A stretch of DNA of 64,000 nucleotides from Dactylorhiza incarnata (GCA_033032865.1 JAWHQI010000005.1:13292001-13356000); one strand, 5' to 3'; numbered from the stretch's first letter, positions 9,841-21,284 are shown. Made by a program: numbers and translations. Notes: generated by a model not told the origin, from the sequence alone.

Positions 9841-11099
9841 TGTTGGAGCATGCGTTCGGCACTCGTCCGATTTGAGAATAACTAATCCAGAATGTATTTG
9901 ATCCTATTTTTGATTAATGGTATGCAGATAACAGGTGCAAGAATAACATGTTTGCAATTGGAGCAAAATACTGATTTTCCAGAAACTGGAGCTATCGGCT
10001 TTCCGACAGCAGTACCGGATTTCCAACAGCGCATGATTTCTTCCGTTCTCTGATCTCTACTCAACGTTTTAGAGCTATCGGATTTCCGACAGCAGTAACG
10101 GATTTCCGACAGTGCACGATCTTCCCGTAAATCTACGACGTGCAGCAGTTACGCAAGCTAATGGATATCCGATAGTGCTATCGGATATCCGACAGCCCAC
10201 GTCTCAACCACGACTCAATTGCGATCGCCACTCTCTGCAAAAATGCCGAATTCATGGGACACGTGGCACCTCTGGAGCTATCAGATTTTGGCGATAGCTA
10301 GCTAACGGATGGCGTTATCTATCTTTTATACAAAAGGGCTCAGAACTTCATTTAATTCATGCTTTCAGACCTCCAAGCTTTTGAGTGTTATCGTCCAGAG
10401 AGCTCCAGAGAACGAAAATCCCCATCCTTAAAGAAGAAAAGAGAGAGCGAAGTCGAAGATTGTACACACGTTCCAAGGAGATTTTCTTAAGGATTCTTCG
10501 CTGCTTTGTTCCAGAAATTTTAAAGGGGGTTTTTATTTTGTATTTCATTTACATTTACATTCATCTTGTAATCATTGGAGAAATCATCGTCTTGCGTGCG
10601 ACGTCTAAGCCCTTGCGTGGCTTGGTGGGAAAATCGCCTCCTTGTGCGTGGCGTCCAAGTCCTTGTGCGGTTTGGTTGGGAAAGCGTAGTCTTGTGCACT
10701 ACGTCTACATCTTGAGAAGATCTAGAGGATAGGCTTGGGCTTGGTCTAGGGAGAGACAAGTGATAGCCTTCCGATCCTTGGGAGAAGGATTGGTAAACTC
10801 AAATTGTTAAAAGTTTATTATCATATTTGTGCCTTGATCTTAAGCATTGTTAAGATCATTTTTATTGTATGTGAATTTCCTGATTAAAAAATTATGACTT
10901 TTTCTTTAATTGCAAATTTGGTTACTTAATCTTTAACTTAGAAATTTGTGTTTGAATTAATTTAAAAATTACATTGGTTTGAAATTTTTTATAAGTAATT
11001 TTTAGAAAAGTAAAATTTGTTTAAAAATTCTTAAGTTAAAAATTATAATTTAAACACACCCTTATTCACCCCCCTCTAAGGGCATCACACGATCCAACA
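9841..11099 (+). repeat. 5' LTR of copia A
   Basis: 1,259 bp, TGTTGGAGCA...GATCCAACA. Paired with 29867-31131; by eye the copies differ at a few percent of sites, many of them C/T or G/A. TATA-like TATACAAA at 10327-10334 follows the palindrome cluster. The 3' end holds 'accccccctctaagg', the C-run common to copia LTR ends here. Confidence 0.95.
10003..10305. repeat. ATCGGATATCCGAT palindrome cluster in A LTR
   Basis: Repeated GCTATCGGATTTCCGACAGC-type units. The best palindromes are GATATCCGATA and TATCGGATATCCGACA at about 10162-10195. Roughly ten half-sites sit upstream of the TATA box. The matching cluster in the 3' LTR is at about 30015-30330. Confidence 0.85.
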
Positions 11100-11101
11100 C
11101 G

Positions 11102-11118
11102 TGGTATCAGATCGAGGT
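11102..11118 (+). other. Primer binding site of copia A
   Basis: TGGTATCAGATCGAGG, 2 nt after the LTR. It matches the initiator Met tRNA 3' end with one C-to-T-like difference from the usual TGGTATCAGAGC. Confidence 0.9.
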
Positions 11119-11148
11119 TACTCCAAAACGGTTTTACCACCGGGAGTA

Positions 11149-12434
11149 ATGGCGCACAACGATCACGCGTTCGTTGAGGGGCAAGGAATTAGTAGGCCAC
11201 CACTTTTTACGGGCATAGACTATAACTATTGGAAAACCCGAATGCGGTGTTTTCTCATAGCTCTCAACATAGAAGTTTGGAATATGGTCGAGACGAGTTA
11301 TACTTCCCCAACAATTGTTGTAGGAGATGTAACTATGGACAAACCCAAAGACAAGTGGGATGACAATGATAAATTAAAATGTAAGAACAATGCAAAAGCC
11401 ATGAATGCTTTATTTTGCGCACTAGATCGCACAGAATTTATTAGAGTTTGTGCTTGTGATACTGCATTTGAAATTTGGAATCTTTTAGAAATTACTCATG
11501 AAGGTACTTCGCAGGTAAAGGATTCAAAGCTATTTCAACTGGAGTCATAGTTCGAAAGATTCAAAATGGAGGTGGATGAAGAAATTGATACAGTGTACAC
11601 AAGATTCACTAAAATCGTGAACGATTCAAAGGTGCTGGGTAAGGTTTTCTCCAATGGAGATTTAATAAGGAAAATCTTAAGATCACTTCCCCCGAAGTTC
11701 AATCCTAAAGTGACTGCAATTTCTGAGTCACATGATCTTAAGACCTTACAATTGGAGAGCCTCATTGGGAATCTAAAAACCCATGAAGTGGACTTGAAGA
11801 TTCAAAGCCAAGAGTACAATTTGGAGCCCAAAAAGAAGAGCTTGGCGTTGAAATCTAAAAAGGAAATTGAAAGTGAGACTGAAGAAAGTGAGGAAGATGA
11901 AGAAGGACTATTTGTGAGGAACTTTAAGAAGTTTATGAGAAATCCTGAGAGGAAAAACTCATTTAGAAAATTTTTCAAAAAGAAGGATTTTTCCTACAAC
12001 AAAGGCAAAGGAAAAATGGATGATGAAGAAGAACGTCCGCTACCGGAATGATATCATTGCAAAAATATTGGAGATATAAGAAGCAAGTGCCCAAAATATC
12101 TGAGAGAGCAGAAAGAGAAGAGGCACGATAAGAAGTTCAAAAAGAAGGTTCTGAAGGCGGAGACTTGGGATGATACAACATCTGAAGGCTCAAGTGAAGC
12201 AAGCGATGAAGATAAAGAAGGAGCAAATGTATGCTTGATGGGGAAATAAAATGCGTCATCTGACGACGATAGCAGTGTCCAAAGCGACACTGAGGTAACT
12301 CCTCCATCTTATGATGATTTATATTCTGAATTTATGAAAACTTGCAAATTTTTGGATAAAAGCGTAAAGGAAATCGATTTTTTAAAATGTGAAAATAAAG
12401 ATCTTTTGAAAGTAAATAAAAGTTATCAAATGAG
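11149..12434 (+). pseudogene. Copia A gag (UBN2-type), stop-riddled
   Basis: ATG at 11149 ('MAHNDHAFVEGQ') rather than the GTG at 11101, which lies in the primer site. UBN2/copia-gag motifs: 'YWKTRMRCFL' near the start, 'AFEIWNLLEITHEG' before the first stop, 'ILRSLPPKFNPKVTAI' later. Stops: TAG at 11548 where Gln is expected, TGA at 12049 replacing the first Cys of the zinc knuckle (leaving 'YHCKNIGDIRSKC', whose His is also Asp), TAA near 12247, and a frame break near 12434. It would form the particle and bind element RNA. Confidence 0.85.
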
Positions 12435-13115
12435 TTGAAATTTATTAGGAACGATAAGGTAATTTGTCAAGAGTGTGATCACTCTTCGACAAGGATAAAA
12501 GAACTTGAAAACACTATTTTTAAGTCCGATCAAAAAATTGATCAACTTCTAAAAGAGAAAAAGGACTTAGAAAAGGTTGTCAAAGCTTCTCATTCTCAAT
12601 TAGAGAATTACAAGAAAATTTTTGCAAATCGACGTGGCATGATAGTAAAAGAAAATTCAATTTTAAAGTCCAAAGTAAATGAATTGAACATGGCAATTGG
12701 AAAATTTGGTGTTGGGAAAAAATCTCTAGATATGATTTTAGGCAACCAATGCCATGGGTCAGCAAAATTTGGACAAGGATACGTTTCTGGAAGCTCTGGA
12801 AGCTATCAGAAAATTTCGACAGCTGCTGTCGCCAACGACAACTCCAGGTTCAGAAAACCTCTTTTTCAAAATAAAAATTTTTCTAAGTCCACACATAGAT
12901 ATGTTTCCTCCAGCAAGAGTCCAGAGAAACCATTAAAGAATGGTTCCTCACAATTCATTGCATGTGCCAAATGTCATCGATTTGGTCACATCTCGGACTC
13001 ATGCTGGAAGAAAGGAAAAGTTAGTGTTAAACAAATCTGGGTACCTAAGGCTTCCACCTATACCATGGGAGGGACCACTTGGGTAACCAGATCTTTACTC
13101 TCATCATCTTTTTAG
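12435..13115 (+). pseudogene. Copia A gag C-terminus, coiled coil and CCHC
   Basis: 226 codons: heptad-rich coiled coil (about residues 15-90), basic Ser-rich linker, then an intact second zinc knuckle 'CAKCHRFGHISDSC' (about residues 177-190) and 'IWVPK'. It ends in TAG directly before the protease frame, with which it is in phase. A readthrough stop at a gag/pol border is possible, but a decayed CAG is as likely. Confidence 0.8.
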
Positions 13116-14546
13116 ATGTCCGTGCAGGCTAGGAACAAGGAAGACGCGTGGTATTTGGACTCTGGATGTTCAAAACACATGACGGGCGATAAATCAAAGA
13201 TCCTTAGCCTGGAGATGAAGAAAGGTGGAACAGTGACATTTGGAGATAATGGCAAGGGTAAAGTCAAAGGCATTGGAGTAGTAGGTAACGAAGAATTTAA
13301 AAATTCAAATGTTTTATATGTTAAAGGTTTGAAACATAATTTAATTTCTATTAGTCAACTATGTGATAAAAATCTAAATGTTTTATTTGACTCTAGCTCA
13401 AACCTTTGCAAAATTATTGATTCTAAAACAAACGAAATCGTACTTACTGCACCAAGAATAAACAATGTTTATACAATCACTTTTCATGATTTATCTCATT
13501 CTACACTTAAATGTTTTATTTCAAAGAATGATGAACTTGAATTATGGCATAGGCGTTTAGGAAATTCTAGTGCTAAACGAATAGTAAAGCTTTCAAAGAA
13601 TAAAATAATTAAAGGTTTACCGAATTTAAATGGAAAGCTTTCATCATTGTGTTCACCATGCCAAAAAGGAAAGTTTACTAAATCATTGTTTAAGAGCAAA
13701 AATGTTATTTCTACTTCTAGACCTTTACAGTTAGTACATATGGATTTATTTGGTCCAATTACACAAAGTCTAGGAGGTAGAAAATATACATTTGTTATTA
13801 TTGATGATTATTCTAGATTTTGTTGGACACTGTTTTTAAATTCAAAATCTGATGCTTTTGATGAATTTGTAAAACTAATTTCACGTATTCAAAATGAACT
13901 TGATTTAAAAGTAAAATGCATTAGATCAGATCATGGAGGAGAGTTTGATAATGAAAAATTTATTTCATATTGTAATGAATTTGGGATAAAAAATGAATTT
14001 TCCGCTCCTCGCACACCACAGCAAAATGGTGTAGTGGAGAGCAAAAATAGAACACTTCAAGAATTAGGATGTACTATGCTTTGTGAATTTAAATTGCCAA
14101 AATATTTTTGGGCCGAAGCAGTTAGTACTGCATGCTATATTATTAATCGTGTCATGATTCGTCCTACATTACAATTAACTCCTTATGAAATTTATTTTCA
14201 AAGAAAACCAAATGTATCTTACTTTAAAGTTTTTGGTTGTAAATGCTTTATTTTGAATACAAAAGATAACTTAGGTAAATTTGATGAAAAATGTGATGAA
14301 AGAATTTTCATTGGTTATTCTTCAACTAGCAAGGCCTATAGAGTTTATAATAAACGTACTAAAGTAGTTGAAGAAATTATTCATGTAAAATTTGATGAAA
14401 ACATTTCTTGTGTAGAAAATACTAAAGTTGCAGGTAATGAGAAAAATGAAGAAGATGTGAAACAAAATCTGAGGAAAAATGATGATGATGATGAAGAAAA
14501 AGTAGAGAAAGAAGACGAAAAAGATGGTGAAGAAGAAGAAGAATAA
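13116..14546 (+). CDS. Copia A protease and integrase, open frame
   Basis: 476 codons without a stop. Protease tail 'WYLDSGCSKHMTG' near residue 13; 'GLKHNLISISQLCDKN'; GAG-pre-integrase with 'LWHRRLGN' (the second His of HHCC has become Asn) and 'CSPCQKGK'. The integrase core keeps Asp in 'MDLFGP', Asp in 'RSDHGGEF' and Glu in 'NGVVESKN'; the linker ends in a Glu/Asp-rich tail. It processes the polyprotein and integrates cDNA. The zinc-site change and the broken neighbours make an active product unlikely. ATG 13116 follows TAG directly, so the true reading is probably as part of gag-pol. Confidence 0.88.
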   Translation: MSVQARNKEDAWYLDSGCSKHMTGDKSKILSLEMKKGGTVTFGDNGKGKVKGIGVVGNEEFKNSNVLYVKGLKHNLISISQLCDKNLNVLFDSSSNLCKIIDSKTNEIVLTAPRINNVYTITFHDLSHSTLKCFISKNDELELWHRRLGNSSAKRIVKLSKNKIIKGLPNLNGKLSSLCSPCQKGKFTKSLFKSKNVISTSRPLQLVHMDLFGPITQSLGGRKYTFVIIDDYSRFCWTLFLNSKSDAFDEFVKLISRIQNELDLKVKCIRSDHGGEFDNEKFISYCNEFGIKNEFSAPRTPQQNGVVESKNRTLQELGCTMLCEFKLPKYFWAEAVSTACYIINRVMIRPTLQLTPYEIYFQRKPNVSYFKVFGCKCFILNTKDNLGKFDEKCDERIFIGYSSTSKAYRVYNKRTKVVEEIIHVKFDENISCVENTKVAGNEKNEEDVKQNLRKNDDDDEEKVEKEDEKDGEEEEE

Positions 14547-16212
14547 GGATATGTACCTCCAACCGAGCTAAGGTTCTCAAAAGATCATCACAAGAATTTG
14601 TTATTGGAGAACCATCAAGTGGGGTACGTACACGTTCTAGTTTACATGAAAGTTTTTCAAATTTATGTTTTGTCTCTAATATAAACCAAAAGATGTTGCC
14701 ACCGCTTTAAATGATGAATCTTGGTTTTTAGCTATGAATGAAGAACTTAACCAATTTGAAAGAAATAAAGTTTGGACTCTTGTTGATAGACTTAGTGATC
14801 ATCCAGTGGTAGGAGTCAAATGGGTTTTCAAAAATAAATTAGATAGTGACTCTAGGGTCACTAGAAACAAAGCTAGGCTTGTAACGAAAGGATATAATCA
14901 AATTGAAGGGGTAGATTTTGATGAAACATTTGCACCCGTAGCACGATTGGAAGCAGTTAGAATTTTTGTTGCATTTGCTAGTCATAAAAGATTCTAATTG
15001 TTGCAAATGGATATTAAAACTGCATTTTTAAACGGGTTGATTAAAGAAGAAGTTTATGTTGAACAACCCCCAGGATTTATAAATGAAAAATTTCCTAATC
15101 GCGTATATAGATTGCTATAAGCTTTGTATGGTTTAAAACAAGCACGACGAGCATGGTATGATAGATTGACTTTATATTTATTACCAAATGGTTTTAAAAT
15201 GGGTGGTGTTGATTGCACACTCTTTATTAAGCAAGTTGATGATAATTTAATTGTTTTACAAATTTATGTTGATGAGATTATTTTTGGAGCCACTAATGAA
15301 GAGTTGTGTAATTATGTTGTAAAAATGATGGAAAGTGAATTTGAGATGAGTATGGTAGGAGAATTAAAATATTTCTTAGGATTTCAAATTCTTTAAAAAC
15401 ATGATGGAGTTTTTATTAACCAATCAAAATATATTCATGATGTTTTAAAATGATTTGGATTTGAAAATCTCAAACAAGCAAATACTCCTATGAGTGTATC
15501 TTTAAAATTAGGAAAAGATGAAAATGGAATATCTATAGATCAAACTTTATATAGAGGCATGATAGGTTCACTTCTATATTTGACTGCATCTAGACTAGAT
15601 ATTATGTTTTCAGTTTGTTTATGTGCTAGATTTTAAGCTAATCGCAAAGAATCTCATTTAAAAGCTGTTAAAACAATCTTTAGATATTTAATTGGCACAT
15701 CTAAACTTGGTTTGTGGTATCCACATAGTGATGATTTTACTTTATTTGGTTATTCTGATTCTGATTATGCCGGTTGTTCACTAGATACGAAAAGCACTAG
15801 TGGCACTTGTCATTTATTAGGCCCTTCACTTATCTCTTGGTCGATTAGGAAATAGAATTCTGTTGCCCTCTCAACCACTGAGGCCGAATAGATCGCACTT
15901 GGTAGTTGTTGTGCACAAGCTCTTTGGATGAAACAAATATTAGAAGATTTTAATATTAAACAACAAACTATTGAATTATGGTGTGATAATAAAAGTGCAA
16001 TTAATTTAACATACAACCCAGTCCATCATTCAAGGTCTAAACACATTGATGTGAGACATCATTTTATTAGAGATCATATTAAAAATAACCACATTAAAAT
16101 TTCATTTATAGGCACGGATAATCAACTAGCGGATATATTCACTAAACCATTACCGGATTCCCATTTTTCTATGCTTAGGCTAGAATTGGGAATCCTAGAC
16201 ATTTTACAATGA
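14547..16212 (+). pseudogene. Copia A reverse transcriptase and RNase H
   Basis: RT motifs in order: '[12 protein letters not shown]', '[23 protein letters not shown]', '[11 protein letters not shown]', 'YGLKQA', and active site 'YVDEIIFG', where copia RTs have YVDD, so one catalytic Asp is Glu. 'YRGMIGSLLYLTASR' and RNase H follow, with 'SDSDYAGC', 'WCDNKSAI', 'HSRSKHIDVRHHFI' and 'LADIFTKPL'. At least eight in-frame stops (e.g. 14995, 15118, 15394, 15451, 15634, 15853, 15889), mostly where Gln, Lys or Arg is expected. A normal C-terminus ('LRLELGILDI') lies just before B's insertion. Confidence 0.88.
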
Positions 16213-16223
16213 TTATATCACTA

Positions 16224-16228
16224 CTTAT
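16224..16228. repeat. Target site duplication CTTAT (left, gypsy B)
   Basis: Identical to 28424-28428 on the other side of B; it lies in the 3' region of copia A. Confidence 0.95.
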
Positions 16229-16866
16229 TGTTGAAACCTGCAACAGGCCTCTTGAGTTTGGACCCACTGGGGTGTAGCCGATGCTTATTTCTCCCTCACT
16301 AGACTCTCTTGATGGTGGATGTGAGAATAGGAATAGACCCAAGGCTGAAGCGAGGAGGTCCCGCCACACACCCGGAAGATCTTAGAGAGCTTCCCCTCCC
16401 AAACCAAAGCTCAACCGGGCACCTTGGAGGGCACTGGATGCCAACCAAAACTTGCTTAGAGGAGAGGATTCTCTAAAATCGGATCTCCTCCAAGGTGCCC
16501 TTAAGGGTCTATTTATAGATTTTTCTAGGCTGGACTGCAAATAGCATGAATCCGCCTTTTAGTTTTACTAACCGCACCCCAAATTGGTCTGCTAATAGCC
16601 TAACTCCGCTGTTCTGAAGGGCTATTTGCAGCCCACAAGGGGTGTTGTGGTCATTACCCCCTTAAATCCTTCTGGGCGAGTGGTCCGTGAGGGCACCACT
16701 CGCTGGGCACCCGCCTAGCTGATCGAATGCCCACGCTTCCTTATCTTCCGCAGCTTACCCCACCAACCCGGGGGTACTTCCACCTCCTAGCCGGGGCGAA
16801 TGATCTGGCTGACCCAGGTCTCGCCAGTTGGCTTGAGGAGCCCACTCGGCGAATACGGGTTATACA
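16229..16866 (-). repeat. 3' LTR of gypsy B
   Basis: 638 bp, minus strand TGTATAACCCG...GGTTTCAACA. TATA box TATAAATAG (minus) at about 16508-16519. Holds GCGAGTGG / CCACTCGC inverted repeats at about 16676-16704 and GCGAAT-type motifs near 16724-16860. Confidence 0.95.
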
Positions 16867-16881
16867 CAATCCCCGCTCTTT
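16867..16881 (-). other. Polypurine tract of gypsy B
   Basis: Minus strand AAAGAGCGGGGATTG ends at the 3' LTR start. Position and purine content fit; not tested further. Confidence 0.55.
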
Positions 16882-16972
16882 GCGAGTGGTTACTACGCTC
16901 GGAAAGAACAGTCCAACCCTGTATTCGGTGAGTGCTTGCTAACTGGACCCAAAGATTCCGTGGGTCCCACCG

Positions 16973-18357
16973 TTGCCCTATATATATCTCTTCATGTCAG
17001 ATTTTCCTGGAGCGCTGTCAGCCCTTGAGTCGGAGCTCCTTCCTTCCCTTAATCCTTCACTGATATCAATGTCTTCTCACAAGCCTTCCGCGAGACCCCT
17101 CTCGCGGGAGATGATCGAGCGTCTGGCTGCGGCCCAAGCTGTAACTGCCCCCAAGGCAGCCAAATTTGCTCCCTGGCTTTTGTCTAAGCGGGACCCGAGT
17201 GCCCCCTTCATCTCGCGTCGAGCCAAGGCGATTCGACTGAATCGTCAGAGAGGCGAGACTGCCTCGGAATCTCCTGCGGGTACTCCACCGGCGAACACTC
17301 CGCCGGCGGATACTCTTCCGCCGAGGAATCCTCCAGACCCTGGGATGCAGGTATGAGGATTCCTCTCGTTCCTCTGTTTAGTTCCTTCCCTTACCCTGCC
17401 TTTGCTCTGTCCATTCGCAGGGGATTTCGATGCCCGAGACCAGTCACGGGGCCTTCTCGAGCAGTGTCGTGGTGCCACCTCCCCCAGAAGAGGGGCCTCC
17501 AGATCTGGACCTTGCTCCTCCACCCCTCCGGGCGAGACCTCATTGCAGTCCGGTAAGTTCTAAACCCTTTTGAATTCACCCTTCATGCTGCTCGTTGCTG
17601 ACCACTGTTTTTTGCAGCCCTCGACCCCAACCTTCCGCTGTGGAACCCCTCCGTTCTTGCGCATGAGCCGAGGGTATCTCCCCAGAGGGGATCCGGTCAG
17701 CAGGGCAGTGCGGATGATCCTGCGGATGCTCCAGCTCCTACCTCACAACCCTACCGTCCTGGAAAGGGAAAGGTCTTACCTCCCGCCTGGCTGTTTGGAA
17801 CGCACCCCCATTCGTCTCGTCCTTCAGGTCATAAGGACCCCACCCCAGGTCAGTTCACTCACCTGCCCCTATCGTACTCGCATATTTTACCGCTACTGAC
17901 CTAGTTGTGCTTTCGCAGGCTATCAGGAAGCCTCCCCCTTTGATTCCTACAACGAGGGGGAAGAGGGGATGCTCTCGCCTCTCCCTTCCCCTGGGGACTC
18001 GCTGACTTTCTGGGCGACTCCTCAGATCACGCGACCCAGAAGGAGCAGATCACGGAGGTCTTGGGGAAGCTCATCCACATCCAGCGGAACGTCGCCGGCC
18101 AGGTGGACGACGTGCGGCTGAGAGTCGCGCGTGAGTTAAAGGACCTCCAGTGGGACCACTCGCGCATTCTCGCAATGGTGGAGCGCCTGGGGGGTGAAGG
18201 AGGGGAGTTGTCTCCCGAAAGACATGCCGCGCAAGCCCGGGGCCAACTCCAACAGGCTTCCCATGAGATCACCAACATACTCGCATATTACCGCCCGCGA
18301 ATGCCCCTGGAAGCTGGGTCGCGAAAGCGAGGTCGGTGGGTCTGGGAGGAGTATTGA
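16973..18357 (+). pseudogene. Antisense gene 1 of gypsy B (spliced, coiled-coil protein)
   Basis: Plus strand, opposite to pol. ATG at 17069 ('MSSHKPSARPLSREMIERL') follows a TATA-like run at 16978-16988. Exons are separated by short GT-AG introns: about 17353-17420 (gtatgag...cgcag), 17552-17617 (gtaagtt...tgcag), 17850-17918 (gtcagtt...cgcag). Exon 1 is basic then Pro/Thr-rich; exon 2 continues open across the first junction. The last exon encodes a heptad-rich stretch with 'EQITEVLGKLIHIQRN' and ends 'GRWVWEEY'. A frame slip lies within the last exon near 17945-18000. No known enzyme domain recognised. Role unknown. Confidence 0.55.
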
Positions 18358-18449
18358 GCTAGTCCTCATCCGCCCTTCTTGTAATTCTTCTATTTTCTGT
18401 ACCGCGGATGCTGAACTTTTATTTCTGTTTGTAATAATCTTATGCCCTG

Positions 18450-18600
18450 TGTTCTGCGAATGCTCTATTCCTTGTCTCTTATTTCCTATATCTTGCTTGG
18501 GTATTTGCCGAATGCTTTGCTATTGCCGAATGCTTTCTTAACCTCTTTTGCGTAGTCGATGAGCGAATAGCCACATGGCATTTGTCATTAATGGGCGAGA
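18450..18600. repeat. GCGAATG / GCCGAATG motifs upstream of antisense gene 2
   Basis: At least four copies (about 18456, 18507, 18524, 18571) of a GC(C)GAAT motif that also occurs in B's LTRs (near 16724, 16796 and 16850, and 28239). They lie 100-240 bp before the TATA box of antisense gene 2. Confidence 0.55.
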
Positions 18601-18690
18601 GGGGTCGGCCCGGGTTCCGAGGCGTCGGGAAGGCGCGACTGCTATCCGCACACCCGTTACCTCGAAAGCCCAAACGCCGTTTAGCCCCTC

Positions 18691-18698
18691 TATAAATA
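18691..18698 (+). promoter_or_regulatory. TATA box of antisense gene 2
   Basis: TATAAATA, 120 bp upstream of ATG 18811 in a GC-rich setting. This suggests the antisense block has its own promoter, independent of the LTR. Confidence 0.6.
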
Positions 18699-18810
18699 GG
18701 CCTTTCAACCACCATATTAAATACCTTACCATCCGCTCCCTCTCTTTCCTCGCGTTAGCACTCGCGCTTCTCTCTTCTCTGCTGCTCCCTTATCATTCGT
18801 TATTCGCGAA

Positions 18811-20731
18811 ATGGGTGGTGATGCGGAAGGCAGGGCCAGGTGTGCCAGCGCATTCGTCAACCACACTTTCGATTAATGCGACCTCTCCGACGAGGCTTAC
18901 TTGACTATGGTCACGGATTACATCCCGCCTGGGTTCGAGGCGCGAAAGCCCAGGCCGGACGAGCGCCTAAACTCCATCTCGCCCTGTGCTCTCGCGATCC
19001 CGCTAGAGCACTTCGAGGTGGGGTTTCGCCTTCCCATCTGGCCGAAACTCCGCCAGACCTTCAGATACTATGGAGTCGTGCCCGGCCAGCTCAACCCCAA
19101 CTCCATCGCCATGCTGGTCAGGTACGCGAGCTACCTGCGAGAAGAGGGGATCGAGTTCTCGCTGCCTGTCTTCCGCAAACTCTACACCTTCCGCTGTACC
19201 AACGACATCTCATTCTTCTCGGGTCTGAACCCGCTCAAGCACTACGGGCTCCCGAATAAGAACCACGACTGGGTTCGGCGCTTCCTCTTCGTCAGCGGGA
19301 ACCTGGGAAACACACTTCTCGCCCCAGTGTAGGAGGAGGAGTCAACCTTCCGCCCCCGACCCTAGGGGGGCACGAGGCCAAACTCCACCAATACATCTTG
19401 GAGCACGGGATGGACCTTGTCTATCTCCGGCGAAACGTCAACTCGCTCCCGCTCATTCCGCAGGGCGAGGGTAAGTTTTTGGGACTTCGTTCGTTTCGGT
19501 CTTGTGACTCTTATACCATTCGCTAAATCATTCGCAATATTATGCAGGCGTGCGTAGCCTCCCCCTTCATCCGCCGCGTCCCTCTAGGGCTTCCGTGTCC
19601 TTCGCACAGGCCGCGTCGGATGCCTGTCGGGAGGAACCCTCCTCCTCCAAGCCTAGCGGAAAAAAGCGGAAACCTGGGGTGCTGACCTCCTCTTCCTCCG
19701 AGAAATCAAAGAATCCCCCCTCCGCCAAGGGGAAGGGGGTCTTGGACGAGACCCTAGGGGCGAGTGCTCAGACTCAAACCCCGGGGGTGGGTGCGCCAGG
19801 CGAGACCACCCTTCGTGCGGGATCGTCGTTGCCGCCGCCTCCATTGCCCAGGGACCACCGAAACTTCCCAAGCGGCGAGAAGTACGTGGACCCTTCAGGG
19901 GCTCCCCTGGTAAAGTGGGATAGGAACGTCAACAGGGTCTCGCTCTCCACCCTTCACCCGTCGTGGATAGAGAGCGACCTCGCCAGTGGTGAGTCTTATG
20001 CCATCGCGTATGCCCTCTACAGCCGGGAGGATGCTGAAGTCTACGATGCCGAGACGACTCAGGTTCTCGCCCATGAGAGCGCCAGGGCCATGCTGCGGGC
20101 GCTCGAGCTTGCGCATATGTCTTCGCGCCGGAGCATCAAACTGGCGCGGAGCTTGGCGGAGGTTGAGGCGTCCAGGACCATCGTTTCTGCCGAGGCGCAG
20201 GAACTCAGGACGAAGCTGGCAGCTGCGGAAACCCTTCTCGCCAGCCGCCCCATTGCAGAGGTATATATTTTCTCCCTCCCCGCGAGTGACCCATTGCCGA
20301 TTGATGCAACTTTTTCTTACCACCCTTATTATTATTTTTAGGATACCTCAGTTGCCGAGATGCTTCGTGCTCGGGTGGCTGGCCTTGAGGACGAAGTCAG
20401 GCTGGTTAAGGCCGAGGCCCAGCGGTCGCGAGAAGCCGAGGTCTCGACACTTGCTTTGGGGAGTGGGGGGAATTTCTATCCCCACCACGAACTGGAGTAA
20501 TTGATGCAGGAGAATGCCCAGAGCGCCGTGAAGCACGCGCTGCAGGTGTTGCGGCAGGCTGGGTACTTGAAGGAGGAGGCTGAATGCCTCTCTGCCCGAC
20601 AGGTCATCCCCGAGCTCTTCATTCCGATCCCCTTCCCGGAAGATGAGGATGGCGAGCCGCGAGAAGACGCCCTCCTATCGGATTCGGGCGAGAGCGACGG
20701 ATCTTCTGGCGAGAAGTCTGCCGACCCATGA
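18811..20731 (+). pseudogene. Antisense gene 2 of gypsy B (Transposase_28-like)
   Basis: ATG at 18811. Exon 1 encodes 'AIPLEHFEVGFRLPIW', 'VVPGQLNPNSIAMLVRYASY', 'VFRKLYTFRCTNDISFFSG', which I recognise as the plant 'putative gypsy type transposon' family (Pfam Transposase_28). Introns with GT-AG ends: about 19470-19547 and 20264-20341. The exon between is Ser/Lys/Pro-rich then coiled coil ('RRSIKLARSLAEVEASRTIV'). The last exon is coiled coil then an acidic tail ('PFPEDEDGEPRED'). Stops: TAA at 18874, TAG at 19330 and TAA at 20498 (in 'ELE*LMQEN', probably once Gln). Biochemical role unknown. Confidence 0.7.
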
Positions 20732-20884
20732 GATGGGCCCTGTGTTTTTGCTGTCTTTCACTTTTACCTTTTGAATGTAATCACGAACGGGGCGAGTGCC
20801 CTCGAAAGATATGTATATTGATCACAATTTTTGTGCTATCTCCATTTTTGTGTTATCTCCACTTTTTTCTCATTTGCTGCTATG

Positions 20885-21060
20885 TCTCGCTAGGCTCGCT
20901 AGGACGTTAATTCTTTCTCATTCGCCACTATATCTCGCTAGGCTCGCTAGGACGTTAATTCTTTCTCATTCGCCGCTATATCTCGCTAGGCTCGCTAGGA
21001 CGTTAATTCTTTCTCATTCGCCGCTATATCTCGCTAGGCTCATTAGGATGTTAAGTCGTA
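20885..21060. repeat. 48-bp tandem repeat, four copies
   Basis: Units start at 20885, 20933, 20981 and 21029: 'tctcgctaggctcgctagg' followed by 'cgttaattctttctcattcg'. Copies are nearly identical; the last is diverged. Each holds CATTCGCC, the complement of the GCGAAT motif of B. Confidence 0.9.
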
Positions 21061-21284
21061 GCGCGACTGTCCCGGCCATCCAGCGAATGCTCGAAGATGA
21101 CCTAGGCATGTCACCCCTCTTCGCCTTCCCGCTGCCTGCCCCACTCGCACCTCCTTACCATTCGCCTAAACCTGGGTTTTGCTTAGGTAGTCATAAAAGT
21201 GAAGTGAGGTCACCTCTCGGCGCGTGGTCTATGCGGGTGCTCTTAAGGTCACCCTTTGAGAATTTTGAACCTGCCATCGAGTGA

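Noticed and set aside
18811..20731. Captured host gene inside element B
   Set aside because: The first exon looks like the plant gypsy-associated Transposase_28 group, which travels with Tat elements, so an element gene is more likely.
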